This document shows positions 40,149-49,755 of a DNA stretch of 64,000 bases, one piece after another (position 1 is the stretch's first letter; every line of letters begins with the position of its first letter). The stretch covers positions 310,001 through 374,000 of the forward strand of contig NZ_VNHS01000007.1 of NCBI RefSeq assembly GCF_008124765.1. The letters are read 5' to 3'. The DNA is from Paenibacillus methanolicus. Its GTDB lineage: Bacteria > Bacillota > Bacilli > Paenibacillales > Paenibacillaceae. The position numbers and the translations under genes were made by a program. A model generated the notes under the pieces. It worked only from the letters and a program-made list of their open reading frames with translations. It made no database searches and had not been told where the DNA came from.

Positions 40149-40523
40149 ATGCCCGCGATTAGCAGCGGACCTATTCTCAATAGCGGAACGTATCTTTCCA
40201 CGATGTTGAACATCTTGATCAGCAACGAGGATTTGACCGCGACGGCGATAATCGAGCTGGAGGTATTCCTGATCCCCATCAGCTCAATCGGGAGTCCGAA
40301 AATTCCAACCGCGCATCAGCTGTTCTCGCTTGCTCCCCTTACGGTCGCGACAAGGGAAGTAAGCATTGCTGGTTTTCCTGCCTATGAAGTGCAATTTAAC
40401 GTGACAGGCACGAATGTCGTCATCGACGTGTTTGGCCATGACGACGCGGGTAACCTTAACGCATCACAACGTGTTCTTCAGTCGGAAGAGTCGCCGATTT
40501 CGGCCATAACGCCAGTACCGTAA
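40149..40523 (+). CDS. Stand-alone homologue of the SBBP protein C-terminal domain
   Basis: 124 residues that align along their length with the C-terminal 120 residues of the preceding protein: GTYLSTMLNILISNEDLTATAIIELEVFL against ASTIQVLISNDNLFNVSTIEIEAFY; HQLFSLAPLTVATREVSIAGFPAYEVQF against HELFSIAPGTVMSRSYFAADFPAYEIQY; both end ITPVP. It has no signal peptide. AAGGAG precedes the ATG. It lies 65 bp after the SBBP gene, probably in one operon. The two may co-assemble through this domain. Confidence 0.75.
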   Translation: MPAISSGPILNSGTYLSTMLNILISNEDLTATAIIELEVFLIPISSIGSPKIPTAHQLFSLAPLTVATREVSIAGFPAYEVQFNVTGTNVVIDVFGHDDAGNLNASQRVLQSEESPISAITPVP

Positions 40524-40577
40524 CGATCTGTATGAGACGATGCCGCTGCCAATTGGCTGGCGGCGATAGAGAATGCG

Positions 40578-40622
40578 AAAAACCTTCCCTGTCCCGATAA
40601 TTATGGAACAGAGAAGGTTTTT
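40578..40622. terminator. Bidirectional terminator
   Basis: AAAAACCTTC..GAAGGTTTTT arms extended by CTGT/ACAG, with A-run and T-run on the two sides. It separates the SBBP operon from the converging SLH phosphatase gene. Confidence 0.85.
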
Positions 40623-40644
40623 ATTAATTACGACTTCGATTTAA

Positions 40645-43600
40645 CTACTCCATCATATCCTTCATCAAAATCGCCGCAACCTTCGCAGCCTCCGCTCTAG
40701 TCGCTCCGCCTTGCGGATCAAACGCCCCATTGCCTTTACCGGCAACAAGCCCCGCCTGGCTCAACGCGCTTACAGCCTCAACCGCCCAAGCGCTAATCCG
40801 CGCTTGATCCGCAAAACTCGCCGCGCCGCTCGTTGTCGGCAAGGCCACGCCCGTCGCATCCGCGAACCGCTTCAGCATGACGGCCATTTCCTCGCGGCTG
40901 ATCCGCGCGTTCGGCTGGAACTGCTGCTTCTCGTTGCCTTTGACGATGTTCTGCTCCGCCGCCCATGCAACGTATGGCAGATGCCAGTCGCCAGATTTAA
41001 CGTCCGAGAACGTGGAGGACGTGTAGCCGCTCACATCGGCATTCGCAATGCCCGCCAGCATCTTGGCAAATTCCGCGCGCGTGATTTCTGCATTCGGCGC
41101 GAACGAGCCATTACCGGAGCCGGATGCGATGCCGCGTGCGCTCAGGTAGGTGATGTAGCTGCTCGCCCAGTGGTTCGTCGTATCGCTGAAGCTCATGTTG
41201 TTGTAGCTGACCGCATACGTGCTCAGATGATCGGTCGTGAAGATGACTTGTCCGGCCGACTCGTTGTAGCTCGAATTCGTAAGAATTTGCGGCTTGCCGC
41301 TCGCGTCGATGTAGCTGACGACAATCGCGTTCATGTCTTCGCCTTGCGCCGGTTGGTACGGAATCCGGATTTCGACTTCGTTGCTATCGAAACTCGGGAC
41401 GTTCGTCGATCCGGATTGAATCGTTACGTTCACGACAGGGCGCTTGCCGACCAGACTCGTCGCTTCGGAGGAGAGCGCCGTAGTACCGGTTACAGCCAGC
41501 TCGAATCGGATCTTATCTCCAGCCGTCTTCTCCAACGCTTCCAATACGGCTTTGTCCAGCGCGATGATGCCGAACGGCGTCGTCACTTCAACCGTCTTCG
41601 CTTTGCTGTCGGCCAGCTTGCCGATCGCCGCTTTGGACAGGTCAATACTTACCGATTTCGCCTCTGCAGCAGCCTCGACTTTCAGCTCCGCCGTCAGATC
41701 GGAACCCGTCAAGGCATTCACTTTGTCCAACAAAGCGTTCACTTGCGTGTCTTGCACGTCGACATTTGCTTTGCCAGCTGAATCAGCAGTCGCTTTAACC
41801 GCCAATGTCTGGCCGTTCGCATCGCCCGTAATTGCGCTATCCGCCGCTGGCGTTGTGACAACCGGCGCTGTCGGCATGCTTGGGCCTGGCGCGGAGACGC
41901 CGTCGTCGATCGCGACTTTGATGCCGTCCGCTTGGTAACTTACCGTCGCGGTGTAGCCGTTAGGCAAACCGGTCGTCTCGACGGCCGCGAATTGGCCCAT
42001 GCGTTGACCGCTGCCATGGGTGATGAGCGTAAGCGTGCCTTCGGCCGGCACGTAGTTCGACGCGAACTTCAGACGCAGCTTGCCGTCCGCTTTCACAGTG
42101 CCTTTCACTTCAAGCACATCGCCAGCGCTGCCGACGTTCAGTTCGAGCGCGCCGTCCGCCGCTTGGGCATAGCTGCCGCCGATCGTCATTTTGCCGGCGA
42201 CTTGCTCGACCAGCGTGCCTGCGTTCACGGCCACATCGCCGGTACCGAACGCCGTCGCCGACCCGCCCGCGAGCGTACCGCCGTTTACGATCGTGCCGCC
42301 CGTGTAGGCGTTGTTGCCTTGCAGTTTGAGCGTACCCGAACCAGCTTTGGTCAGCTTGCCGGTGCCGGAGATATTGTTGCGCCATTGATCTTGCGCATGG
42401 AAGCCGCCCTTCGCCGCATCCATCGTCACGGTGACATCCTTGTTGAACGCGCCGTAGCCGTCCGCCGCGGCGAACAGGTTGAGGCGTCCCCAGCCCTCCG
42501 GATCGTCAAGCACCGGATAGCCGGAAGGAAGGCCGGTCGTCGCCAGCACTTCGCGGCGCTGCGCGTTGTCCAGGTAAGGGAGACGCGTCTCGAGCAGCAC
42601 TTCGGCGCCTTTCGGCACGTTCATCGCTTTGGTCGTGTCGCCGATCTGGGTGAAGCCGTACGTCAAACGCTCCGTAAATTGCGCTTTGTTCTTCGCATAG
42701 TCCGCGAAACGATCTTCTGCCGTACCGGTCTGCGTGAGCAGCTTCGTGCGTGCATCGTCGTATGCCGCTTGCTTCACGGCTGCGTTATCCGGGTCCGCGA
42801 GGATCGCGGCCGACAGCGCCGTAGCCATCACGCGTCCGCCGATAACGTCAAGCGGGGAGTGCATGCCGGCAACGACGCGGCTGTTGCCCATCTCCGATGC
42901 GCGCGTCAGCAGCTCTTGGAAACGCTCCGGCACGGCGTAAGCCATAGCATATGCGCTCAAATACGAAGCGTTCGTATGTCCGCTCGGGAAACCGCCGTCC
43001 GTCGCAGGCGTCGCGCTCTTCGCCGGTACGAGCGTCGGTACGATGACCGATGTATCGTTGGCCCAGCGGAACGGACGCATGTAGCTGTAGAACGCTTTCG
43101 CCGGATTCGTCGACGAATAGTTGCCGCGCAGCGTCTTGACGAGCGTTACGATGCGGCCGAGCTCGGAAGCCGGGTCGCCCGCGTCGGTGCCGCCGTCGTC
43201 GTATTTCTTCGTCGTCGCGTCGGCCGGGATGTCGTTGATCGTCGTCGTGGCGCCGGCTTTCGTCCGGTACACGTCCGTCAGGGAGCCGAGACCTTCGATC
43301 GCGCCATAGCTCTGCTTGCGGCGGTCATCGAAGTAGGCGGCATCGGCTTCTGCCTGCGTCCGCGTCTTCGCGATATCGACGACCTTCTGGATGTTGGCGT
43401 CGAGCACGGCGCTGTTCAGCTTCGTGCCGTTATCCCACGAGCTGCCCGGCTTCCACAGTTTCAAGAACTCGGATAGCACGCCGATGGAGGAATTGCCCTC
43501 GACCGTGGTGTTACTCGCTTGGTTCGTTTTGTACGTATCGACAAAATGTCCCCATGCCGGCGCGGTTCCGTTATCGATCGCAACCTCGATCCGGTCGGAC

Positions 43601-45372
43601 AGGTACTTCACGGTCGCCTTGTAAGCGTCCGGTAAACCTACCGTCTCCACCGCCGCGAATTCGCCTGTACGTTGGTCTGCGCCATGCGTCAGGATGGTGA
43701 TGGTTTCATTGCCCGGCACGTAGCCGTCCGCGAATTTCAGACGCAGCTTGCCGTCTGCCTTCACGGAACCATTCACTTCCAACACGTCGCTTGCGCTGCC
43801 GACGTTCAACTCGAGCGTGCCGGTCGCCGCTTGCTCGAAATTGCCGCCGATCGTCATTTTGCCCGCGACTTGCTCGATCAGCGTGCCTTCGGTAACGGCA
43901 ACATTGCCTGTGCCGAGAGCCGTCGCCGTCTCGCCTTCGAGCGTACCGCCGTTTACGAGCGTACCTCCGGCATAGGTGTTATTGCCCTGCAGTTCGAGCG
44001 TGCCCGAGCCGGCTTTGGTCAACTTGCCGCTGCCTGCGATATCGTTGCGCCAGCGGTCCTGTGCATGGAATCCGCCCTTGGCCGCATCCATCGTCACGGT
44101 TACATCGTTGTCGAGGGCGCCGTAGCCGTCCGCGGCCGCGAACAAATTGAGGCGTCCCCAGCCTTCCGGATCGTCGAGCACCGGATAGCCGGACGGCAGA
44201 CCCGTCGTCGCAAGCACTTCGCGGCGCTGGTTGGCGTCCAGATAAGGGAGGCGCGTCTCGAGCAGCACCTCGGCGCCCTTCGGCACGATCATCGGCTTCG
44301 TCGTTTCGCCGATCGCGCTGAACCCGTACGTCAACCGCTCCGTATATTGCGCTTTGTTCTTCGCGTAGTCGCTGAACCGGTCTTCCGCCGTGCCGGTCTG
44401 CGTCAGCAGCTTCGCGCGCGCTTCGTCGTATGCCGCTTGCTTCACGGCCGCGTTGTCTGGGTCCGCGAGGATCGCGGCCGACAGCGCCGTAGCCATGACG
44501 CGTCCGCCGATGACGTCGAGCGGGGAGTGCATGCCGGCGACGACGCGGCTGTTGCCCATCTCCGATGCGCGCGTCATCAGCTCTTGGAAGCGCTCCGGCA
44601 CGGCGTAAGCCATAGCATATGCGCTCAAATACGAAGCGTTCGTATGTCCGCTCGGGAAACCGCCGTCCGTCGCAGGCGTCGCGCTCTTCGCCGGTACGAG
44701 CGTCGGCACGATGACCGACGTGTCGTTGGCCCAGCGGAACGGACGCATGTAGCTGTAGAACGCTTTCGCCGGATTCGTGGACGAATAGTTGCCGCGCAGC
44801 GTCTTGACGAGCGTTACGATGCGGCCGAGCTCGGAATTCGGATCGCCCGCATCGGTGCCGCCGTCGTCGTATTTCTTCGTCGTGGCGTCGGCCGGAATGT
44901 CGTTGATCGTCGTGGTTGCGCCAGCCTTCGTGCGGTATACGTCGGTGAGGGAGCCTAGTCCCTCGATCGCGCCGTAGCTTTGCTTGCGGCGATCATCGAG
45001 GTAGGCGGCATCGGCTTCCGCTTGCGTCCGCGTCTTCGCGATATCGACGACCTTCTGGATGTTGGCGTCGAGCACGGCGCTGTTCAGCTTCGTGCCGTTA
45101 TCCCAACTGTCACCGGGCGTCCACAGCTCGAGGAATCCGGAGAGCACGCCGATAGAAGGATTGGAGGCGACCGTCTTGTTGTCGGCAATGCTGTTCTTGT
45201 AGCTGTCGACAAAATGTCCCCAAGCCGGCGCCGTCGGCAATTCGACAGGCACCGGACCGGCAAGCGCCGCCTCGATGGAGGGGAGGGATGTCGCGCTGGC
45301 ATAGCTGCCGAGCAAGGTGTTCATTAGTAGGAAAAGTCCTGTTGCGGTTGCGAAGTTGCGTTTGACTGTCAT
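40645..45372 (-). CDS. Giant S-layer-anchored protein with two class A acid phosphatase domains and PATR repeats
   Basis: 1575 residues. Signal peptide: KRNFATATGLFLLMNTLLGSYASA. The phosphatase signature KX6RP (KAFYSYMRP), PSGH (GGFPSGHTNAS) and SRX5HX3D (SRVVAGMHSPLD) is complete twice, with the PSGH motif near residues 239 and 795. The two copies repeat every 1668 bp (556 codons) and are very similar. Each is followed by an autotransporter-associated beta strand repeat (GSGKLTKAGSGTLELQGNNTYAGGTLVNGGTL) near residues 440 and 1000. A beta-sandwich region and three SLH domains (about 1395-1575) end the protein. It should be a cell-wall-bound phosphomonoesterase. ATG 45372 is chosen for the signal peptide; TTG 45420 is possible. 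Confidence 0.9.
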   Translation of the reverse strand: MTVKRNFATATGLFLLMNTLLGSYASATSLPSIEAALAGPVPVELPTAPAWGHFVDSYKNSIADNKTVASNPSIGVLSGFLELWTPGDSWDNGTKLNSAVLDANIQKVVDIAKTRTQAEADAAYLDDRRKQSYGAIEGLGSLTDVYRTKAGATTTINDIPADATTKKYDDGGTDAGDPNSELGRIVTLVKTLRGNYSSTNPAKAFYSYMRPFRWANDTSVIVPTLVPAKSATPATDGGFPSGHTNASYLSAYAMAYAVPERFQELMTRASEMGNSRVVAGMHSPLDVIGGRVMATALSAAILADPDNAAVKQAAYDEARAKLLTQTGTAEDRFSDYAKNKAQYTERLTYGFSAIGETTKPMIVPKGAEVLLETRLPYLDANQRREVLATTGLPSGYPVLDDPEGWGRLNLFAAADGYGALDNDVTVTMDAAKGGFHAQDRWRNDIAGSGKLTKAGSGTLELQGNNTYAGGTLVNGGTLEGETATALGTGNVAVTEGTLIEQVAGKMTIGGNFEQAATGTLELNVGSASDVLEVNGSVKADGKLRLKFADGYVPGNETITILTHGADQRTGEFAAVETVGLPDAYKATVKYLSDRIEVAIDNGTAPAWGHFVDTYKTNQASNTTVEGNSSIGVLSEFLKLWKPGSSWDNGTKLNSAVLDANIQKVVDIAKTRTQAEADAAYFDDRRKQSYGAIEGLGSLTDVYRTKAGATTTINDIPADATTKKYDDGGTDAGDPASELGRIVTLVKTLRGNYSSTNPAKAFYSYMRPFRWANDTSVIVPTLVPAKSATPATDGGFPSGHTNASYLSAYAMAYAVPERFQELLTRASEMGNSRVVAGMHSPLDVIGGRVMATALSAAILADPDNAAVKQAAYDDARTKLLTQTGTAEDRFADYAKNKAQFTERLTYGFTQIGDTTKAMNVPKGAEVLLETRLPYLDNAQRREVLATTGLPSGYPVLDDPEGWGRLNLFAAADGYGAFNKDVTVTMDAAKGGFHAQDQWRNNISGTGKLTKAGSGTLKLQGNNAYTGGTIVNGGTLAGGSATAFGTGDVAVNAGTLVEQVAGKMTIGGSYAQAADGALELNVGSAGDVLEVKGTVKADGKLRLKFASNYVPAEGTLTLITHGSGQRMGQFAAVETTGLPNGYTATVSYQADGIKVAIDDGVSAPGPSMPTAPVVTTPAADSAITGDANGQTLAVKATADSAGKANVDVQDTQVNALLDKVNALTGSDLTAELKVEAAAEAKSVSIDLSKAAIGKLADSKAKTVEVTTPFGIIALDKAVLEALEKTAGDKIRFELAVTGTTALSSEATSLVGKRPVVNVTIQSGSTNVPSFDSNEVEIRIPYQPAQGEDMNAIVVSYIDASGKPQILTNSSYNESAGQVIFTTDHLSTYAVSYNNMSFSDTTNHWASSYITYLSARGIASGSGNGSFAPNAEITRAEFAKMLAGIANADVSGYTSSTFSDVKSGDWHLPYVAWAAEQNIVKGNEKQQFQPNARISREEMAVMLKRFADATGVALPTTSGAASFADQARISAWAVEAVSALSQAGLVAGKGNGAFDPQGGATRAEAAKVAAILMKDMME

Positions 45373-45437
45373 GTGGATGTGGCTTCCTCTCTGTGTGTCT
45401 TTTATAAAGCGCATGTTCAAAGTGCGAATTTAATCAA

Positions 45438-45721
45438 GTCGACATTTCAGCACCGAGAAGGTGGCGAGAAGGCGAAGAAGGAGGAGCGGAGTTTAGGCCA
45501 ACCTAAATGAGCACCGGACTTCAAGCCTGAACGCCAGATTCGATACCGAGTTACGTCTTGCTCTGCTTCGTGATCAAATGTCGACCTTTCAGCACCGAGA
45601 AGGTGGCGAGAAGGCGCAGAAGGAGGAGCGGAGTTTAGGCCAACCTAAATGAGCACCGGACTTCAAGCCTTAACGCCACATTCCATGCCGAGTTACGTCT
45701 TGCTCTGCTTCGTGATCCAAT
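45438..45721. repeat. Tandem pair of a 142-bp repeat
   Basis: Two head-to-tail 142-bp units (45438-45579 and 45580-45721), each bounded by GTCGAC. Internal blocks include CAGCACCGAGAAGGTGGCGA, GGAGGAGCGGAGTTTAGGCC, the palindrome TTTAGGCCAACCTAAA and GCTTCGTGAT. The same element, reverse-complemented, occurs in tandem at 57511-57858. The pair fills the gap between the phosphatase gene and the EEP gene. Confidence 0.85.
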
Positions 45722-45734
45722 GTCGACTCGACCC

Positions 45735-47081
45735 TTACAGGGAGCGATAGATAACCCCGAGCTTGTCGACGTTCTCGCCCGCGCGGCCGAAGAAGCCCGC
45801 GATCGACTTGCCGGATGGCGCCGTGAACGTGGTGGCGGTGCCGCTCTTCGTGCCGGCCGATACTTTGCGCCCTTGATTCGTCGTCAGTTCGACGTAGAAC
45901 ACGCGAACGCTGTTGTTGTACGTGTTGTGATAGACGAGCACCTTCGTGAAATATTCCCCGCTATTCAGCGTCAGCGTCGCCGCGGTGCCGCCCGTGCCGC
46001 CATTGGTCAGCGTCGTGCCGTTCGCGTACGTCATGGATACCGCGTCCACGCGGCTGGCGCCTCGCAGCGTAACGGCCGTCGGATTGCTCGAGACCGGGGC
46101 GGCATTTCCCAGGAAATTAAACGCCGTGCCGCCATCGCCGCCAACGAGGTCGCTGTACGCAACGCTCGCGCTCGTCGAGAAGGAGAAGTTGGTCGTGATG
46201 GCGAAATGGTCAGACAACTGGTTGCCGGCCGAATCGGTGAAATACGTATTCTCCACCTTGTACGTATTCGCCTGAAGCGTCACGCCCGCGCCGCTGCGAT
46301 AGAAAATTTTGTCCACCACTTCGTTGTCCGCGCTGGTCGCGCCCGGCGTGCCGAGCAGGGCCGCCGCGCCCATCGCCGGATAGCTGCCGCCGCGAATCTT
46401 CTCGATCCAGGCGTCCTTCATCCCGAGCCGGTCGAGAAACAGCGACTTCAAGTTGTCCTCCGCTCGCGTGTACCGGCAGTTCGTGTCGCCGAACACGATG
46501 ACGGCATGTCCCTGCGAGTTCGCCTCGATGTAAGCGGCCAGCTGGGTCAGATTGTCGCGTCTGGCTTCGTTCGACTTCGTATCCGTGTTCGCATCGGCAT
46601 GAAGATTGTAGATGTCGATATACGCGCCGTCGGCCACCTCGACCTGCGAATAGGTGAAGCCTTTCGGCGTCAGCTCGTCCGAGCCGTTGTCGAAGAGGCC
46701 GTACCGTTTGTTCCAGGTGATCCGCTTCAGATCGGTAATCGGGTAGTTGGACAATGTGTTCAGGCCGCTGCCGATGCCGGCGCCTCCGGAGGTCGGCGTG
46801 CGGTGCGGATGATTGTCGCTGGCGTACAGCGACGCATGATAATTGAAATCCTCCTGCACGTTCACCAGTTCGTAAGGGCCGAGCTTCGCGCCGATCTGCG
46901 GCGTGTAAGCTTCCGGGTCCGAGCTGCTCGAGAGGATATCCGGCAGCCCGCCGATGTTGTACGACAGCACATCGAAGCTGCCCGTCGCCGCGCTCGCCGA
47001 TCCGACGAGGCCGGTCACGCTCAGCGGCACCATTAACGTACACGCCAGCATCAGATTCAGCGCTTTTCTACCTTTTCGCAT
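45735..47081 (-). CDS. Secreted endonuclease/exonuclease/phosphatase-family protein with jacalin-like lectin domain
   Basis: 448 residues. Signal peptide: LNLMLACTLMVPLSVTGLVGSASA. The EEP domain (33-300) has SYNIGGLP, LVNVQEDFNY, YNLHADANTD, VIVFGDTNCRYTR and the terminal SDHFAITT His-Asp motif. Residues 310-448 look like a jacalin-related lectin (VGGDGGTAFNFLG, ASRVDAVSMTYANG, NGGTGGTAATLTLNSGEYFTKVLVY). EEP enzymes cut phosphodiesters in DNA, sphingomyelin or inositol phosphates. The lectin domain probably binds a carbohydrate surface. It lies upstream of the surface acid phosphatase on the same strand. Confidence 0.85.
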   Translation of the reverse strand: MRKGRKALNLMLACTLMVPLSVTGLVGSASAATGSFDVLSYNIGGLPDILSSSSDPEAYTPQIGAKLGPYELVNVQEDFNYHASLYASDNHPHRTPTSGGAGIGSGLNTLSNYPITDLKRITWNKRYGLFDNGSDELTPKGFTYSQVEVADGAYIDIYNLHADANTDTKSNEARRDNLTQLAAYIEANSQGHAVIVFGDTNCRYTRAEDNLKSLFLDRLGMKDAWIEKIRGGSYPAMGAAALLGTPGATSADNEVVDKIFYRSGAGVTLQANTYKVENTYFTDSAGNQLSDHFAITTNFSFSTSASVAYSDLVGGDGGTAFNFLGNAAPVSSNPTAVTLRGASRVDAVSMTYANGTTLTNGGTGGTAATLTLNSGEYFTKVLVYHNTYNNSVRVFYVELTTNQGRKVSAGTKSGTATTFTAPSGKSIAGFFGRAGENVDKLGVIYRSL

Positions 47082-47373
47082 TCTCTTTCATCACCCTTCT
47101 TCATGCCGATTTGGACTACGACCTCAGCCTATCATCCGGGCCGCGGCGGCTCTATAGAACAATCTCCGGATTATACGAAAATGGTATTCTATACGCCAAT
47201 TGGGCAGCATTCGTCGAACATCGACCTACTACCCACCACCAATTTTGCATACGCTTACATCAACAATTTCGCTTTTTCCAGCACCTGGGACCGGCATGTT
47301 AAGTTATCGTTAATCGGCTAAACAGGCGCGAACTTTGCTGTATAATCGGGAATTGGAAGGAGGGGGACATGCG

Positions 47374-49755
47374 ATGAACGCGTTACGGGCAATGCGAAGA
47401 TCGAAGCCGGTGCTGGCCAACTTGGCCATATCATATGTGACGATCGTCGTCGTCATCGTGTTATTACTCTGTTCCATTCTCTATCTGGTCGTGCCGCCTA
47501 ACTACGAGGAACAGATTCGGGCCAACAATACGATGGTCATGGACAAAGCGGCGCAGCGAATCGAATCCGACGTCGTCGAGCGGATCAATCAAATCTATCT
47601 GGATCTGACCTTGGAGCGAAAAAGCGAGGTCGAGCTGCATACGCGCGATGCGTTCGAGGGAGAACGCAGTTCGATCATAGATATTCAAAACCTGCTCAAA
47701 CGCGAGGTTATCCAACATAAGGATCTCGTGCACGCCATTCATTTGTTCTATCCGAAGTCGGGCGTGATGATCTCTTCCTTATATGGGCTGCAATACGAGG
47801 CGGGGGCGAAGGAAGATACGTCCCTGCACAAGATGGACTGGATCGACGCGATGCGCACAAGCAAGCAGACGTTCCTGTGGACCGCGCCGCGTCTCGTGCC
47901 GAAGGACATCTATGCCAGCGTATCCGGCAGCAACGCGATGCTGCCGCTCATGACGTATGCCCGCAGCTATCCGTTCAATGCGCCCGGCAAGGACAGCGAT
48001 ATCCTCATCGGCATCGACATGAAGGAAGCCGCCTTGAGCGCGATTATCGGCCAAATGATGCCATCCGACTATCCGAATACCTACTTAATCGACGCAAGCG
48101 GCGTCGTGATTGCCGCGGCCGACAAAACGCTGCTGGGCAATCGGCCCCCGCAAGCGCCTTATATCGACGACCTCCTCGCCTCCGACGCGGAAGCGCAAAG
48201 CTTCGGCACGGACATCGGCAGGACCGGCTACGTCGTATCGGGCAACAAGCTCGACGCGAACGGATGGAGCCTGTACAACGTTATTCCGGAGCGTCATTTC
48301 TATCAGAAGTCGATCCTGCTCCAGCAAATCATGCTCGCCATCTGCGGACTGGCGGTCGTGGTCGGACTGGTGCTGTCGGGCATCTTCACGGCGGTCAGCT
48401 ACCAGCCGATCAAGCGGTTGGTCGGCCGGATCAAAGGCTTGTTCGATCATCCCGCCGAGGCGAAGCATAACGAATTCAAGCTGATCGATACCGCCATCCA
48501 TCAGCTGAGCAGCAAGGTGAACAGCCTGGAGGAGACGCTGCAGGCGAACAAGCCGGTCATCAAGCACAACGTCGTGCTGAACATGCTGCATGACCGCTAC
48601 GGCGCCGATGAGCTGGACGAGCAGCTGGCGCTGCTGGACCTTCCGCTGGCGTTCGCCGGCTACTGCTGTCTGGTCATCGACCCGGTCAACCCAAGCTTCA
48701 AAGCGCTCGGCCCCAAGACGAGCCAGTATGTCATCTACAAGCTGATCAATCAGCTAGAGGCGGCCGTGCTCGAGGATGCCTGCCTCATCGCGGAGGAGCT
48801 TCCGGATCGCCGCATCGCCGTCATCGTCGGCACGAACCGGGCAGACGACGCCATGTTGGACGCCATCTCCGACTTGGTGCTGACCGAGGTCAGGATGGAG
48901 TTCAGCCTGGACGTGCGCATCGCCTACGGCCTGTGGGTGCAGGGGCGCGCCGACGTGCACCGGAGCTTCGATGCCGCGCAGACGCTGATCCAATACGGCT
49001 TCTTCTATCCCGAATCGCCGATCGTGCGGGAATTCCGCCTGTTGAACCGGGAGCAAAGCCAGCTGGAGCTGGCGCCATCCGTTCTGCCGAAGTGGACGGA
49101 GAAGCTGCACGCCCGAAGTCTGGAGGGCGTGACCGCGGCGACCGACCAGCTGCTGCGCGATTTGAAGGAAGGGCCGTATGCGGCGGAATACGGACGGTTC
49201 GTGCTGATGAAGTTGATCTCGATATACTCGGATTTCCTGAAGAACGTGCGGTTCAAGCAGTCCGGCCAGTTCAAGATCGACCTGTATAAGCAGTATCAAG
49301 ATATCGCCGACATCGACGGCTTCCGGACATGGCTCGTGCAGTCGATCGCGGAATGCTTCGAGCTGATGGAGAAGCGCAGCGACGAGCGGGCGACGGATAG
49401 CGTGGAAGCGGTCAAGGCGTACGTCGGCGCGCATTTGGCGGACGATTTGTCGCTCGACGCGGTGGCCGCGCACGTGTATTTGAGCCCGAAATATTTGAGC
49501 AAAATGTTCAAGGAAGAGACCGGCGTCGGCTATACGGATTACGTGACGCGCAAGCGGATGGAGCGCGCGCTCGAACTGGTGCGGACGAGCCAGCTGACCG
49601 TGGAGCAGATCGCGGGCGACGTCGGCTACGGCACGCCGGCTTATTTCATCAAGAAGTTCAAGGAAACGTACGGCGCCACGCCGAAAAATTACGTCCGAAC
49701 CCTGCTGAAACAGGAAGAACCCATCGACGTGCCGGGAGAGGTCATGCGCTTATGA
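47374..49755 (+). CDS. Membrane-anchored AraC-family regulator
   Basis: 793 residues. The first helix (ISYVTIVVVIVLLLCSILYLVV) and the second (IMLAICGLAVVVGLVLSGIFTAV, about residue 310) enclose a 270-residue extracellular sensor domain. A cytosolic middle region follows, and the C-terminal 100 residues form an AraC HTH (VKAYVGAHLADDLSLDAVAAHVYLSPKYLSKMFKEETGVGYTDYVTRKRMERALELVRTSQLTVEQIAGDVGYGTPAYFIKKFKETYGATPKNYVR). This one-component type is common in Paenibacillus beside sugar ABC transporters. ATG 47374 follows GGAGGGGG. It overlaps the solute-binding protein gene by ATGA. Confidence 0.9.
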   Translation: MNALRAMRRSKPVLANLAISYVTIVVVIVLLLCSILYLVVPPNYEEQIRANNTMVMDKAAQRIESDVVERINQIYLDLTLERKSEVELHTRDAFEGERSSIIDIQNLLKREVIQHKDLVHAIHLFYPKSGVMISSLYGLQYEAGAKEDTSLHKMDWIDAMRTSKQTFLWTAPRLVPKDIYASVSGSNAMLPLMTYARSYPFNAPGKDSDILIGIDMKEAALSAIIGQMMPSDYPNTYLIDASGVVIAAADKTLLGNRPPQAPYIDDLLASDAEAQSFGTDIGRTGYVVSGNKLDANGWSLYNVIPERHFYQKSILLQQIMLAICGLAVVVGLVLSGIFTAVSYQPIKRLVGRIKGLFDHPAEAKHNEFKLIDTAIHQLSSKVNSLEETLQANKPVIKHNVVLNMLHDRYGADELDEQLALLDLPLAFAGYCCLVIDPVNPSFKALGPKTSQYVIYKLINQLEAAVLEDACLIAEELPDRRIAVIVGTNRADDAMLDAISDLVLTEVRMEFSLDVRIAYGLWVQGRADVHRSFDAAQTLIQYGFFYPESPIVREFRLLNREQSQLELAPSVLPKWTEKLHARSLEGVTAATDQLLRDLKEGPYAAEYGRFVLMKLISIYSDFLKNVRFKQSGQFKIDLYKQYQDIADIDGFRTWLVQSIAECFELMEKRSDERATDSVEAVKAYVGAHLADDLSLDAVAAHVYLSPKYLSKMFKEETGVGYTDYVTRKRMERALELVRTSQLTVEQIAGDVGYGTPAYFIKKFKETYGATPKNYVRTLLKQEEPIDVPGEVMRL

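Noticed and set aside
41932-44958. Long plus-strand frames of 428 and 514 codons opposite the SLH phosphatase gene
   Set aside because: They are Arg/Val-rich shadows of a GC-rich gene with a clear signal peptide, catalytic motifs and SLH domains on the other strand.
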